Assembly (NCBI RefSeq): GCF_016793595.1
Contig: NZ_JAEULY010000002.1
Span: 124,001-188,000, forward strand
Direction: 5' to 3'
Length of the DNA stretch: 64,000 bases
Source of the DNA: Phreatobacter sp.
Lineage (GTDB): Bacteria; Pseudomonadota; Alphaproteobacteria; Rhizobiales; Phreatobacteraceae
The notes under the pieces are model-generated. The model saw only the letters and a program-made list of their open reading frames with translations. It had not been told where the DNA came from and searched no databases. Shown in pieces: positions 8,952 to 17,443 of this stretch; within the stretch, counting starts at the first letter, position 1; every line of letters starts with the position of its first letter. Position numbers and translations under genes: made by a program.

Positions 8952-9038
8952 CATGCCCGGCCTTGCGCCGGGCGCCTACGACTTGCCTGTCGACGTCGCG
9001 TTCAGAACGTGGATGGCCGGGACAAGCCCGGCCACGAC
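8952..9038. repeat. dispersed extragenic palindromic element, copy A
   Basis: About 87 bp, beginning catgcccggcc and ending ggccgggacaagcccggcc; the two ends are near-inverted copies. Related elements occur at 13123-13263 and 32239-32326. It lies between the convergent hydrolase and phasin genes and may serve as a bidirectional terminator. Confidence 0.75.
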
Positions 9039-9082
9039 GATGACGGACAGCGCTACGGCTCGGCGGCTTGCCGCCGGCCGCC

Positions 9083-9505
9083 TTACTTCTTCTCGAAGCT
9101 CTGGCGGATTTCCTCGTAGCTCTCCTTCATCCGGTCCTGGATGATGCGGACAGCGTCCTGATTGTGCTTCTGCACCAGATCGGCCATGTCGCGGGTATTC
9201 TTGACCGCCGCCTCCATGGCGCGCTTGGCGAATTCGGTCTGCGCCGCCATCATTTCCTGTGCGCTGCCGGGAACCTTGAAGCTCTTCGAGGCTTCCTGGA
9301 TGTCCTTGACGGCCGCCTCGACGATCTCGCGCTGCTTGGACGCAAAGGCCGCCGCACCCTCGGCCGCTGCCTTGCCGCTCGCGGCTAGAGCCTCGAGGTT
9401 CTTGCGGTGATGGTCGATGATCTTGTTGAGGTCCACTGACGGGATCTTCATGTCCTCGCCCAGCTTCTTGAACATGTCGAGGATGGAAGTGGTCGACTGC
9501 GTCAT
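9083..9505 (-). CDS. phasin family protein (granule-associated), first copy
   Basis: 140 residues; start at 9505 with GGAGAAG upstream. The sequence is a nearly continuous amphipathic helix, with segments VDLNKIIDHHRKNLEALAAS and AAQTEFAKRAMEAAVKNTRD typical of the phasin (Phasin_2/TIGR01841) group that coats PHA granules. N-terminal MFKKLGEDMKIPSVDL resembles many Rhizobiales phasins. It lies 3 kb from phaC. An upstream open extension to 9601 is Arg/Pro-rich and rejected. Clearly different in sequence from the second phasin at 11206. Confidence 0.88.
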   Translation of the reverse strand: MTQSTTSILDMFKKLGEDMKIPSVDLNKIIDHHRKNLEALAASGKAAAEGAAAFASKQREIVEAAVKDIQEASKSFKVPGSAQEMMAAQTEFAKRAMEAAVKNTRDMADLVQKHNQDAVRIIQDRMKESYEEIRQSFEKK

Positions 9506-9608
9506 GGTGCTTCTCCGCTGGACGATTGGAGCCGGCCCGGCTTCGAGGCGGACCGGCCATGCACGTCGGATGTACGCACAGGGACGGTAGGCCCGCGCCA
9601 AGACAGGA

Positions 9609-10928
9609 TCAAGAAGACTTCACCAGCACTTCGATCGTGTGAAGCACGAGGCCGGCGAGGCCCCCGATCAGCGTGCCGTTGAGGCGGATGTACTGAAGGT
9701 CGCGGCCGATATTGATTTCGATCAGCCGGATGAGCTGCTCCATGTTCCAGGATTTCACCTGGTCGGCGATGAACTTGGCCGCGCCGCTCTTCTGCTGTTC
9801 GACGAAGGTGGTGAGCGCCACGACGAAGCCCTCGTTGATCTCGGCCTGCATGCGCGGATCCGTGGCGAGCTTCCGGCCGATATCGGTGAGCAGGCTGGTG
9901 AACTGCGCGTCGATCTTGGAATCCTCGGCGTGGATGTCGCGCTCGAGGAAGCCGCTGAGACTGCGCCACAATGTCTGGGCGATGTCGCGGACCTCGTGAC
10001 GCGTGAGCAGATCCTGCTTCAGCTTCTCGGCGCGGGCGGCGTAGTCGGGGCTGTCGCGCAGGTTGTCGATGAACTGCTTCACGAAGCGGTCGAATTCGTG
10101 CCGCAGCGCGTGGTCGGGATCGTCGCGCACCTCGTCGAGGAACGAGGCGGTCGACTTCATGATCTTGTTCAGGAGATAGGCGTCCGCCTTGAACAGGTTG
10201 AACAGGCTCGGCAGTTCCTTGCGGATCTTGTCGCGGATGCCGGCCACCGTCGTCTCGTCGGCCAGGACCTTCTCGATGGCGCCGATCAGTTCGTCGAGCA
10301 GCTTCTGGTGCTTGCCGTCGTCGGTGAAGGCGGAGAGCAGCTGGGCCGCGAGGGGCGCGACCTTCACCGCGCCGATCTGCTCGACAAGGCGCGCGGCGAA
10401 GAACTCCTTCATGCGCGACTGGTCGATGCCTGCGATCGCCTGCGGCAGCAATTTCAGGGCGAAGCGCGAGAGGCTCTGGCTCTTGGCGGGGTCGGCGAGC
10501 CAGTCGGAGATCAGTCCGGCGAAATTCACCTCGCGCAGCTTGGCGCCGACCGGACCGGCGGCGAGGAAGTTGGTCTCGACGAACTGGCCGAGGCTGTCGG
10601 CGATGCGCGCCTGATTGTTCTGGACGATGGCGGTGTGCGGGATGGGGATGCCCATCGGGTGGCGGAACAGCGCGGTCACCGCATACCAGTCGGCAAGGCC
10701 GCCGATGGTCGCCGCCTCCGCGAAGGCCGCGACGAAGCCGAAGGCGGGGTGGCGGTGTTCCAGCATCTTGGCGACGACCATGAGCGAGACGCTGCCGCCC
10801 AGAAGGCTGGTGGCGACCACCTTGGCGCGCCTGAGGCCGGCGAGCTTCTCGCGATCGCGCTCGGTCAGGTCGAGGCTGCCGCCCGCGAGCCGCCCGGCCG
10901 GGGCGCCGGATAGGTCCGTCGAAGCCAT
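9609..10928 (-). CDS. DUF445 family membrane protein
   Basis: 439 residues from the ATG at 10928, which has GGGAG upstream. N-terminal helices include VVATSLLGGSVSLMVVAKML and the conserved DUF445 motif FAEAATIGGLADWYAVTALFRHPMG, here around residues 70-95. The long middle is helical and charged, and a final hydrophobic helix (NGTLIGGLAGLVLHTIEVL) closes the protein. DUF445 (YheB/YjiN-like) proteins are inner-membrane proteins of unknown function. It precedes the phasin gene on the same strand by about 100 bp, so co-transcription is possible. Confidence 0.85.
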   Translation of the reverse strand: MASTDLSGAPAGRLAGGSLDLTERDREKLAGLRRAKVVATSLLGGSVSLMVVAKMLEHRHPAFGFVAAFAEAATIGGLADWYAVTALFRHPMGIPIPHTAIVQNNQARIADSLGQFVETNFLAAGPVGAKLREVNFAGLISDWLADPAKSQSLSRFALKLLPQAIAGIDQSRMKEFFAARLVEQIGAVKVAPLAAQLLSAFTDDGKHQKLLDELIGAIEKVLADETTVAGIRDKIRKELPSLFNLFKADAYLLNKIMKSTASFLDEVRDDPDHALRHEFDRFVKQFIDNLRDSPDYAARAEKLKQDLLTRHEVRDIAQTLWRSLSGFLERDIHAEDSKIDAQFTSLLTDIGRKLATDPRMQAEINEGFVVALTTFVEQQKSGAAKFIADQVKSWNMEQLIRLIEINIGRDLQYIRLNGTLIGGLAGLVLHTIEVLVKSS

Positions 10929-11084
10929 GCCAAATCTCCCGCTGGACATGAATGCTGAGATAGGCGGGTTGCGCCGGTCAGGAAAGGTCGGACGGCAGGG
11001 CAAGGTTCCGGCGATGACGGAACATTCCGAGGCAATGGCGCGGCGTTTCCCGAAAAGCATCATCGGATCAGCGCGTTATTTGAA

Positions 11085-11138
11085 TTGTGCATTGCAATAG
11101 AAATCTATGTTGCAACGCACAATGGGCAGTGCTATATC
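11085..11138 (+). promoter_or_regulatory. phasin promoter with PhaR-like inverted operator
   Basis: TTGTGCATTGCAA at 11085-11097 and its near-perfect inverse TTGCAACGCACAA at 11110-11122 form an operator-like dyad (12 of 13 positions match when inverted). The right arm overlaps a promoter-like -35 TTGCAA (11110-11115), 17 bp from -10 TATATC (11133-11138). TGC-rich dyads at phasin promoters are the known kind of target for PhaR, the repressor displaced by growing PHA granules. The regulator itself is not in this window, so the assignment is by analogy. Confidence 0.65.
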
Positions 11139-11205
11139 ATCGCCACTCGCTCCGGGCCGCTACCGGACGGGGCGAACCATAGCTCTCAAGAGGATGGAGA
11201 CAGAA

Positions 11206-11718
11206 ATGACCGAGAAGACCTCGAAGGCCAAGGCCGACAAGACCGTTGCTGACGCCGCCGCCACCGCTTTCGCGCCGGTGAACCAGATCCTGGAGACGCT
11301 GAAGGGCGCCCAGGAGAAGATCCAGGTTCCGACCGCCGCCCGTGAGTTCGTCAAGCGCAACGCCGAGACCGCCAAGGCTCGCGTCGCCGATGTCGAGCAG
11401 AACGCCATCAACGCCACCGCCACGGTCGAGAAGGCTCTCGTCGCCGTCGTCGGCGCCGGCGCCACCCTCTCCCGCGGCGTGATCGATGCGACCATCGCCA
11501 ACGTCAACATGACGATCGGCGGCATCCAGTCGCTGGCCGACGCTTCCTGCCCGCAGGACGCCGCCAAGCGCTATGTCGACTTCGTCAAGGAGTTCGGTCA
11601 GTCGAACCTCGTCCGTGCTCAGGACGCGTTCAACACCGTCCGCCAGGCAGCGACCGATAGCGCCAAGGCTCTTCAGGCCGAGGTCGGCAAGGTTGCGAAT
11701 TTCGGCAAGGCCGCCTGA
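11206..11718 (+). CDS. phasin family protein, second copy
   Basis: 170 residues; start at 11206 with GGATGGAG upstream (an ATG at 11194 is the alternative). It opens with a Lys/Ala-rich stretch, then a long helical body with FAPVNQILETLKGAQEKIQV, VPTAAREFVKRNAETAKARV and the C-terminal DASCPQDAAKRYVDFVKEFG. This is the Phasin_2 type common in Rhizobiales. It has its own strong-looking promoter with a PhaR-like dyad and a terminator, so it is probably a monocistronic, highly expressed granule coat gene. Confidence 0.88.
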   Translation: MTEKTSKAKADKTVADAAATAFAPVNQILETLKGAQEKIQVPTAAREFVKRNAETAKARVADVEQNAINATATVEKALVAVVGAGATLSRGVIDATIANVNMTIGGIQSLADASCPQDAAKRYVDFVKEFGQSNLVRAQDAFNTVRQAATDSAKALQAEVGKVANFGKAA

Positions 11719-11755
11719 TCGGCTTAGCCCCCAACGTTCCTCCCCCGCATGCGCG

Positions 11756-11782
11756 AAGGCCCGCCTCACGGCGGGCCTTTTC
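11756..11782 (+). terminator. Rho-independent terminator of second phasin
   Basis: Perfect stem AAGGCCCGCC / GGCGGGCCTT with loop TCAC, followed by TTTCGTTT. About 38 bp after the phasin stop, and also just beyond the convergent DUF1192 gene. Confidence 0.85.
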
Positions 11783-11797
11783 GTTTGCGCCGGGCGA

Positions 11798-11986
11798 TCA
11801 GAACTTGAACACGCTCTCGGCGGCGGACTTGCTCGACTGCTTCTTGGCGACATCGGCTTCGAGACGGGCGATCTCGATCTTCAGGAGTGCGATGCGCTCG
11901 TTGAGTTCGTGGACGGAGAGCGTGGAGAGGTCCTGTCCGACGACGTGCTCGGGCGGCTTCGGGCGGGGCTTGAGGTCGTCGTCCAC
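11798..11986 (-). CDS. DUF1192 family small protein
   Basis: 62 residues. The core LSTLSVHELNERIALLKIEIARLEADVAKKQ is a single amphipathic helix, diagnostic of DUF1192, a short alphaproteobacterial family of unknown function. The ending SAAESVFKF matches the family's usual C-terminal S-x-A-x-x-x-F-K. It is divergent from the quinone oxidoreductase gene, an arrangement that I recall being common in Rhizobiales. No membrane segment. Confidence 0.88.
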   Translation of the reverse strand: MDDDLKPRPKPPEHVVGQDLSTLSVHELNERIALLKIEIARLEADVAKKQSSKSAAESVFKF

Positions 11987-12107
11987 GGCTCGTCTCCTTG
12001 ATCAGCGAGGCTGGCGTCGTCGGTGCGCCAAGGCTACACCCATCTCCCGCCGCCTGTCGAAGCGACGGGCGGCCGCTGCCGCCGTTTCCGCCAACCGGAT
12101 GTGAGCC

Positions 12108-13106
12108 ATGACCGCCATTCCCGCCACCATGACCGCTATCGCCATTCCGGTTCCGGGCGGCCCCGAAGCCCTCGTGCCGGAGACACGGGCCGTGCCGGCG
12201 CCGGGCGCGGGCGAGGTGCTGGTCAAGATCGCGGCGGCCGGCGTCAACCGGCCGGACGTGCTGCAGCGCGCCGGCGGCTATCCGCCACCGAAGGGCGCTT
12301 CCGATATTCCCGGCCTCGAATTCTCCGGCGAAGTCGTGGCGCTCGGTGAGGGCGCGGCGCGGTTCAAGATCGGCGACAGGGTCTGCGCGCTGGTCTCCGG
12401 CGGCGGTTATGCCGAATACGCCGTGGTCCACGAGAGCAACGCCCTGCCGGTGCCGCAGGGGCTCTCCATGGTGGAGGCGGCCGGCATCCCCGAGACCTTC
12501 TTCACGGTCTGGTCAAACGTCTTCGACCGTGGCGGCCTGAAGGCCGGCGAGACGATCCTGATCCATGGCGGCACGTCGGGCATCGGCGTCACCGCCATCC
12601 AGCTTGCCAAGGCCTTCGGCGCGACGGTCATCACCACGGCCGGTTCGGACGAGAAATGTGCGGCGGCAAAAGCGCTCGGCGCGGACCACGCGATCAACTA
12701 CCGGACGGCCGACTTCACCGCCGAGGTCAATGCGATCACCGGTAAGCGCGGCGCGAACCTGATCCTCGACATGGTCGGCGGCGACTATGTGCAGAAGAAC
12801 CTCGACTGCGTGGCCGCCGACGGCCGCATCGTGCAGATCGCCTTCCTGCACGGCTCGGAGATCAAGGCCGATATTCGCTGGCTGATGCTGAAGCGCGTCA
12901 CCTTCACCGGGTCCACCCTGCGCATTCGCGACACGGCGTTCAAGGCGGCGCTGGCGGATGCCTTGAAGGCCAAGGTCTGGCCGCTGCTGGAATCCGGCAA
13001 GGTGAAGGTCGTGATGGATTCGACCTATCCGCTGGCGGAGGCCTCGAAGGCACACGCCCGCATGGAAGGCAGCACCCATGTCGGCAAGATCGTGCTGACG
13101 GTTTGA
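12108..13106 (+). CDS. NAD(P)H-quinone oxidoreductase, zinc-less MDR family (PIG3/QorA-like)
   Basis: 332 residues. The catalytic GroES-like domain contains GVNRPDVLQRAGGYPPPKGASD, and the Rossmann domain has GGTSGIGVTAIQLAKAFGA as the nucleotide-binding loop. Zinc ligands of alcohol dehydrogenases are absent, as expected for quinone oxidoreductases. The sequence follows the TP53I3/PIG3-like subgroup, which reduces quinones with NADPH. A second in-frame ATG at 12129 is an alternative start; neither has a strong ribosome site. Probably single-gene transcription, divergent from the DUF1192 gene. Confidence 0.9.
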   Translation: MTAIPATMTAIAIPVPGGPEALVPETRAVPAPGAGEVLVKIAAAGVNRPDVLQRAGGYPPPKGASDIPGLEFSGEVVALGEGAARFKIGDRVCALVSGGGYAEYAVVHESNALPVPQGLSMVEAAGIPETFFTVWSNVFDRGGLKAGETILIHGGTSGIGVTAIQLAKAFGATVITTAGSDEKCAAAKALGADHAINYRTADFTAEVNAITGKRGANLILDMVGGDYVQKNLDCVAADGRIVQIAFLHGSEIKADIRWLMLKRVTFTGSTLRIRDTAFKAALADALKAKVWPLLESGKVKVVMDSTYPLAEASKAHARMEGSTHVGKIVLTV

Positions 13107-13122
13107 CGACCTTTCAACTGTC

Positions 13123-13263
13123 GTCATGGCGGGGCTTGGCCCGGGCACAACGAATTCCTTCGCGCGCTGTGTTCAAGCGGTGGATGGCCGGCATAGTCGA
13201 GGCAAGGCCTCGGCGTTCGAACTTGAGGACGGCGACCACAGGTCGCCTATGGCCCGGCCATGA
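13123..13263. repeat. dispersed extragenic palindromic element, copy B
   Basis: About 140 bp with ends gtcatggcggggcttggcccggg and cctatggcccggccatgac, plus an internal tggatggccgg shared with the other copies. It fills most of the gap between the convergent quinone oxidoreductase and hydantoinase genes. Confidence 0.6.
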
Positions 13264-13293
13264 CGCGACGAGGATGCGTCTGATGCGAAGCCC

Positions 13294-14718
13294 TCACGCG
13301 CCCGCAGGCAGCGCGTAGGGGCTCTTGTCGCGCGCGATGTAGCCGCCATCGCCGGGCTTGCCGACGATCTTCCCGTCCTCCACCACGGTCCTGCCCTTCG
13401 CGATGGTCATGACCGGCCAGCCGGTGACGGCGAAGCCCTCCCACGGCGTGTAGTCCGAGCCGTGATGCAGGATCTCCTGCCGGATGGTCTCCTTCCGGTT
13501 CGGGTCCCACAGCACGATGTCGGCATCGGTACCGACCGCGATCGTCCCCTTCTTCGGGTAGAGCCCGTACATCTTGGCGTGGTTGGTCGAGGTCAGCGCC
13601 ACGAACTCGTTGGCGGAGATACGGCCTTTGGAGACACCCTCCGACCAGAGGATCGGCATGCGCGTCTCGACGCCCGGCAGGCCGTTCGGCACCCATTTGA
13701 ACGAGGTGCGACCCTTGGGCGCCAGCTTGCCGCGCGGGCTGTCATAGAAGAACGGGCAGTGGTCGGACGAGAAGGTGTGGAACACGCCCTGCTTCAGGCC
13801 CTCCCAGATGGCCTGCTGGCTGTCGGTGTCGCGCGGCGGCGGCGAACAGACATATTTCGAGCCTGACATGTCCATGTTCAGGCCCTTCATGTCGTCCTCG
13901 GTGAGGGTGATGTATTGCGGGCAGGTCTCGGCATAGACCTTGAGGCCGCGCTGCTTCGCCCAGCGGATCTGTTCCATGGCCTCGCGGCCGGAGACGTGGA
14001 CGATCATCAGCGGCACGTCGATGAGTTCGGCATGGCTGATGGCGCGGTGCGTCGCCTCGCGCTCGATCACCTGCGGGCGCGACGGCCCATGATAGTAGGG
14101 CGCTGTCTTGCCGGCCGCCTCCAGCCGCTCGGTGAGGAAGCGGATATTGTCGTAGCCCTCTGCATGGACCATGACGAGCGCCTGCTCGCGGCGCGCCACC
14201 TCGAAGACCTCCAGCAATTGCCGGTCGGAGAGAACGAGGTCGTCATACGTCATGAACACCTTGAACGAGGTGCAGCCATCGGCGAACAGGGCCGGCAGCT
14301 CCTGATTCAGCACGGTCGGCGTCGGGTCCGAGACGACGAGATGGAAGCCGTAGTCGATATAGGCCTTGCCCTCGGCCTTCTTGTGATAGTCGGTGACGCA
14401 GGCGCGCAGGCTTTCGCCCTTGATCTGCATGGCGAAGGGGATGACGGTCGTGTTGCCGCCGGCCGCTGCCGAGCGCGTGCCGCTCTCGAAACCGTCCGCC
14501 ATGGTGATGTCCGGCCCGGAGGGCTGGTCGAGATGGACGTGGCTGTCGATGCCGCCAGGCATGACGATCAGGCCCGAGGCGTCGATGGTGCGCGCGGCCT
14601 CGGTGATGTTCTCCGCCAGCAAGGCGATCTTGCCGTCCTTGATGCCGACATCGCAGCGGATCGTGTCCGAAGCGGTGATGACGGTGCCGCCGCGAATGGC
14701 GAGGTCGAGATCGAGCAT
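13294..14718 (-). CDS. dihydropyrimidinase/D-hydantoinase family amidohydrolase
   Basis: 474 residues. Metal ligands: H60 and H62 in GGIDSHVHLD, carbamylated-type Lys153 in CTSFKVFMTYDD, and later His residues in LMIVHVSG and the Asp in FSSDHCPF. This is the cyclic-amidohydrolase (subtype I) arrangement of dihydropyrimidinase, hydantoinase and allantoinase, which open five- or six-membered cyclic ureides. The exact substrate cannot be told. It is the last gene of a minus-strand group after ADH-thiolase-DUF35 (65-bp gap) and lies 4 kb from an atzGEH cluster that also acts on C-N bonds. Confidence 0.9.
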   Translation of the reverse strand: MLDLDLAIRGGTVITASDTIRCDVGIKDGKIALLAENITEAARTIDASGLIVMPGGIDSHVHLDQPSGPDITMADGFESGTRSAAAGGNTTVIPFAMQIKGESLRACVTDYHKKAEGKAYIDYGFHLVVSDPTPTVLNQELPALFADGCTSFKVFMTYDDLVLSDRQLLEVFEVARREQALVMVHAEGYDNIRFLTERLEAAGKTAPYYHGPSRPQVIEREATHRAISHAELIDVPLMIVHVSGREAMEQIRWAKQRGLKVYAETCPQYITLTEDDMKGLNMDMSGSKYVCSPPPRDTDSQQAIWEGLKQGVFHTFSSDHCPFFYDSPRGKLAPKGRTSFKWVPNGLPGVETRMPILWSEGVSKGRISANEFVALTSTNHAKMYGLYPKKGTIAVGTDADIVLWDPNRKETIRQEILHHGSDYTPWEGFAVTGWPVMTIAKGRTVVEDGKIVGKPGDGGYIARDKSPYALPAGA

Positions 14719-14783
14719 GGCGAGCGTTCCGAAGGCGCTGTGAGCTGACAGGGGCTCTGTCGCACTCCATTTCGCGGGAGGCG

Positions 14784-15095
14784 TCAAGAGCGAGCGGCGT
14801 GCGGCAGTCCGTCCCGGAGCGTCACGACGACCCGTTCGCCGATGGCGAGGCCCTTGTCCGCGCGGCACATGATGCGCGCGCCCTCGTCGAGCGTGACCAG
14901 CGCAATGCCATAGCCGCCCGGCACGTCCCATTCGGGCAGCGGCGCGCGATGGACCGTCGTGACCGACCAGACCGTGCCGCTGCCCGACGCTTCCGCAGGC
15001 TGCGGATCTATGGCGGCACAGGCCGGGCAGGTCGCGCGGCTGAACTGCCAGTGATGGCCGCAGGTACGACACTTCAGGAGCGCGATGCCGCTCAT
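14784..15095 (-). CDS. zinc-ribbon OB-fold protein (DUF35), thiolase partner
   Basis: 103 residues. The N-terminal zinc ribbon has two CxxC pairs (CRTCGHHW and CPAC), followed by an OB fold (WSVTTVHRAPLP, GYGIALVTLDEG). DUF35 proteins form complexes with SCP-x type thiolases or thiolase-like aldolases and help channel acyl-CoA (known from archaeal HMG-CoA synthesis and from the steroid Ltp2-ChsH2 aldolase). The start codon overlaps the stop of the thiolase gene as ATGA, a sign of translational coupling and stable complex formation. Confidence 0.88.
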   Translation of the reverse strand: MSGIALLKCRTCGHHWQFSRATCPACAAIDPQPAEASGSGTVWSVTTVHRAPLPEWDVPGGYGIALVTLDEGARIMCRADKGLAIGERVVVTLRDGLPHAARS

Positions 15096-16228
15096 GCGGT
15101 GCGCTCCAGAACGAGGCCGACATGGCTTGAGAGGACGCCGCCATCGGCGTGGCAATAGGCCAGCGGCGCGTCGCGCACCTGCCTGTCGCCCGCCTCGCCG
15201 CGCATCTGGCGAACCACTTCCACGACATGGGCGAGGAAGCCGGCGACGCCGCAATGGCCGTAGGAGAGGAGGCCGCCGTGGAGGTTCAGCGGCAGCGCGC
15301 CGTCGCGGCCGAACCGGCCTTCGCGGGCAGCCTTGCCCGCGGCACCGGCCGGCGCGAAGCCGAGGGCTTCAAGGAAGATCGCGAGCGTCGGTGTGAAGCT
15401 GTCATAGATGCCGGCGAGCCTCATGTCGGACGGCTTGCGTCCCGCCGTTTCGAAAGCCTGCCGCGCGGCAATCTTCGCGCCGAGGCCGAGATCATCAGGC
15501 ATTTCCGAGATGTGCTGGTGGGTGTGCGCCTCGCCCCAGCCGGCGAGCCTGACGGCCGCTCGTTGAGATGGTTCGGCGGAGAGGACAACGGCGGCCGCGC
15601 CATCCGAGATCGGGCAGCAGTCGAGGAATTTCAGCGGCGCGGCGATAGGCTTGGACGCCATCACATCGTCGATGGTGATCGGCCTGGTCAGCTGCGCGCC
15701 GGGGTGAGCGGTGGCGTGCCGGCGCATCAGCACGGCGAGTTCGGCGAGTTCGGCCTCGGTCGCGCCGGTCTCGTGGAGATAGCGCGCCGCAAGCAAGGCG
15801 TAGTAGGCCGGGATCGAAGCGCCGAGCGGCACTTCGTGCTCGGGGTGGCCAACCCCCGCCAGCGTCTTCACGGCATCGTCGCGGCTCTGACCCGTCAGGC
15901 GGTTTTCGCCGCCGACTACCAGCACGTTGCGGCAGGCGCCAGCAGCGATCAGGTGGCGCGCCAGCACAATGGCCATCGCCCCGGTCGCGCCGCCGCAGCG
16001 TGCCTCGTGCGCGTGCTTCAGCTTCAGACCGAGACGTTCAGAAACCACCGTACCCATCATCAGGTGCGGATAGGTCGTGGCGTAGCCGCAGACGAGGCCG
16101 TCCACCGCCTCGCGCGGCAGGCCGGCATCGGCGATGGCGGCGAGCGCCGCCGCCTCCATGAGGTCGACCGGCCCCTTGCCCGCGTGCTTGCCGAAGGCGG
16201 TGACGGCGACGCCGGTGAGATAGGCCAT
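15092..16228 (-). CDS. SCP-x type thiolase-like acetyl-CoA acyltransferase
   Basis: 378 residues. Thiolase fold with the nucleophile region ARCGGATGA (Cys present), the segment NLHGGLLSYGHCGVAG with its His, and the C-terminal CHADGG. Because the Cys is kept, it should be a true thiolase rather than a Ltp2-like retro-aldolase, which lacks it. It probably works with the DUF35 protein encoded just downstream (4-bp overlap), cleaving or joining acyl-CoA. The upstream ADH gene ends 8 bp before its start. The acyl substrate is unknown. Confidence 0.87.
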   Translation of the reverse strand: MAYLTGVAVTAFGKHAGKGPVDLMEAAALAAIADAGLPREAVDGLVCGYATTYPHLMMGTVVSERLGLKLKHAHEARCGGATGAMAIVLARHLIAAGACRNVLVVGGENRLTGQSRDDAVKTLAGVGHPEHEVPLGASIPAYYALLAARYLHETGATEAELAELAVLMRRHATAHPGAQLTRPITIDDVMASKPIAAPLKFLDCCPISDGAAAVVLSAEPSQRAAVRLAGWGEAHTHQHISEMPDDLGLGAKIAARQAFETAGRKPSDMRLAGIYDSFTPTLAIFLEALGFAPAGAAGKAAREGRFGRDGALPLNLHGGLLSYGHCGVAGFLAHVVEVVRQMRGEAGDRQVRDAPLAYCHADGGVLSSHVGLVLERTA

Positions 16229-16236
16229 GACGCCCG

Positions 16237-17316
16237 TCAGGCGTTTTCCAGCACGATGCGGCCGGCGACCTTGCCTTCTTCCAGGTCGTGCAGCGCCTCG
16301 TTGACCTTGCTCATCGGCCGCTTCTCGATCGGGATCGGCGGCAGCTTCACCTGCTTGGCCAGCGCGACGAATTCCTTCAGCTCGCGGAGCGAGCCGACAT
16401 AGGAGCCGCGCACGGTGATGGCGCGCATCGGGAAGAAGGGCAGGGGGTAGCGCAGCTCGCCGCCGAACAGGCCGACGAGGACAAGCTGGCCGCCCTTGCG
16501 CAGGCCGTTGATGGCGAGCATCGCCGTGTCTTCCGATCCCACGAAGTCGAGCGCCGAGGCGAGCCTGCCGCCGGCGAAGGCCGCGAGCTGCTGCGCGGCG
16601 TCCGGCGCGTTCGGGTCGAGGGTGGCGGCGACGCCGATGGCTTCGGCCTGCTTGCGCTTCTCGGGCGAGGGATCGACGGCGATGACCGGACCCATGCCGA
16701 GCGCCTTCAGGAGCTGCAATGCCGTCTGGCCGAGGCCGCCGCACCCGAATACGGCGATCTTCTCGCCCTCGCGGTGCGGCCGGATCTTGTTGACCGCCGA
16801 GAACACCGTGACGCCCGAGCAGGCATAGGTCGCGGCAACCGCCGGGTCCATGCCGTCGACGTCGACGAGGAATTCCTCGTCGCGGACGAGCACATGGTCG
16901 GCGAAGCCGCCGCGCGCCTGCACGCCGAGGAACTGGGGCGCGGCGCAGAGGTTCTCGTCGCCGGACTTGCACAGCGGGCATTCGCCGCAGCCGATCCAGG
17001 TGTGCAGCAGGCGGCGGTCGCCGGGCTTCACTGATGTCACGTCCGGGCCGACGGATTCGACCGTGCCGATGATCTCGTGGCCGAGGGTCAGCGGCATTTT
17101 CAGGCCGCGCTGCGAGAGATCGAGCGTCTTGCCGCCGCCGAGATTGTACTTGCCCTCGCGGATGTGGATGTCCGAGTGGCAGACACCGCAATGGCTGACC
17201 CGCATCAGCACCTCACGGCCCTTCGGCACCGGGCGCGGCTCGTCGGTGGCGACCAGCGCCTCGCAGGAGGCATTCAGGCGCCAGGACGTGGTGCGGGCGG
17301 GAGCGAAGTCTTGCAT
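16237..17316 (-). CDS. zinc-dependent alcohol dehydrogenase
   Basis: 359 residues; start 17316 with GAGGA upstream. Catalytic zinc ligands are in GVCHSD (Cys) and GHEIIG (His); the structural zinc site is GCGECPLCKSGDENLC with four Cys. The NAD-binding loop is VFGCGGLGQTA. Medium-chain dehydrogenase/reductase family, oxidising an alcohol to an aldehyde or ketone. It is the first gene of a tight operon with the thiolase and DUF35 genes, so it probably oxidises a hydroxyl on an intermediate that the thiolase handles after activation. Substrate unknown. Confidence 0.9.
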   Translation of the reverse strand: MQDFAPARTTSWRLNASCEALVATDEPRPVPKGREVLMRVSHCGVCHSDIHIREGKYNLGGGKTLDLSQRGLKMPLTLGHEIIGTVESVGPDVTSVKPGDRRLLHTWIGCGECPLCKSGDENLCAAPQFLGVQARGGFADHVLVRDEEFLVDVDGMDPAVAATYACSGVTVFSAVNKIRPHREGEKIAVFGCGGLGQTALQLLKALGMGPVIAVDPSPEKRKQAEAIGVAATLDPNAPDAAQQLAAFAGGRLASALDFVGSEDTAMLAINGLRKGGQLVLVGLFGGELRYPLPFFPMRAITVRGSYVGSLRELKEFVALAKQVKLPPIPIEKRPMSKVNEALHDLEEGKVAGRIVLENA

Positions 17317-17443
17317 GGCGTATCCTCGGGTGCTGACGCGCCCGTTGACCGGGCCGTTCGTTCGGCCCGAACGCTAGCATGACGATACGGCGAGTAAATG
17401 CGCCGAAGGGCCGAACCGCCCTGCATCCGGGCCATGGCGGTGT

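Noticed and set aside
9639..10913. Long plus-strand frame opposite the DUF445 gene
   Set aside because: The minus-strand protein has the conserved DUF445 motif and a good ribosome site; the plus frame has only an Asp/Glu/Arg-rich pattern typical of shadows.
15092..15095. Frameshift between thiolase and DUF35 genes
   Set aside because: The overlap is a normal ATGA stop-start coupling of two separate proteins.
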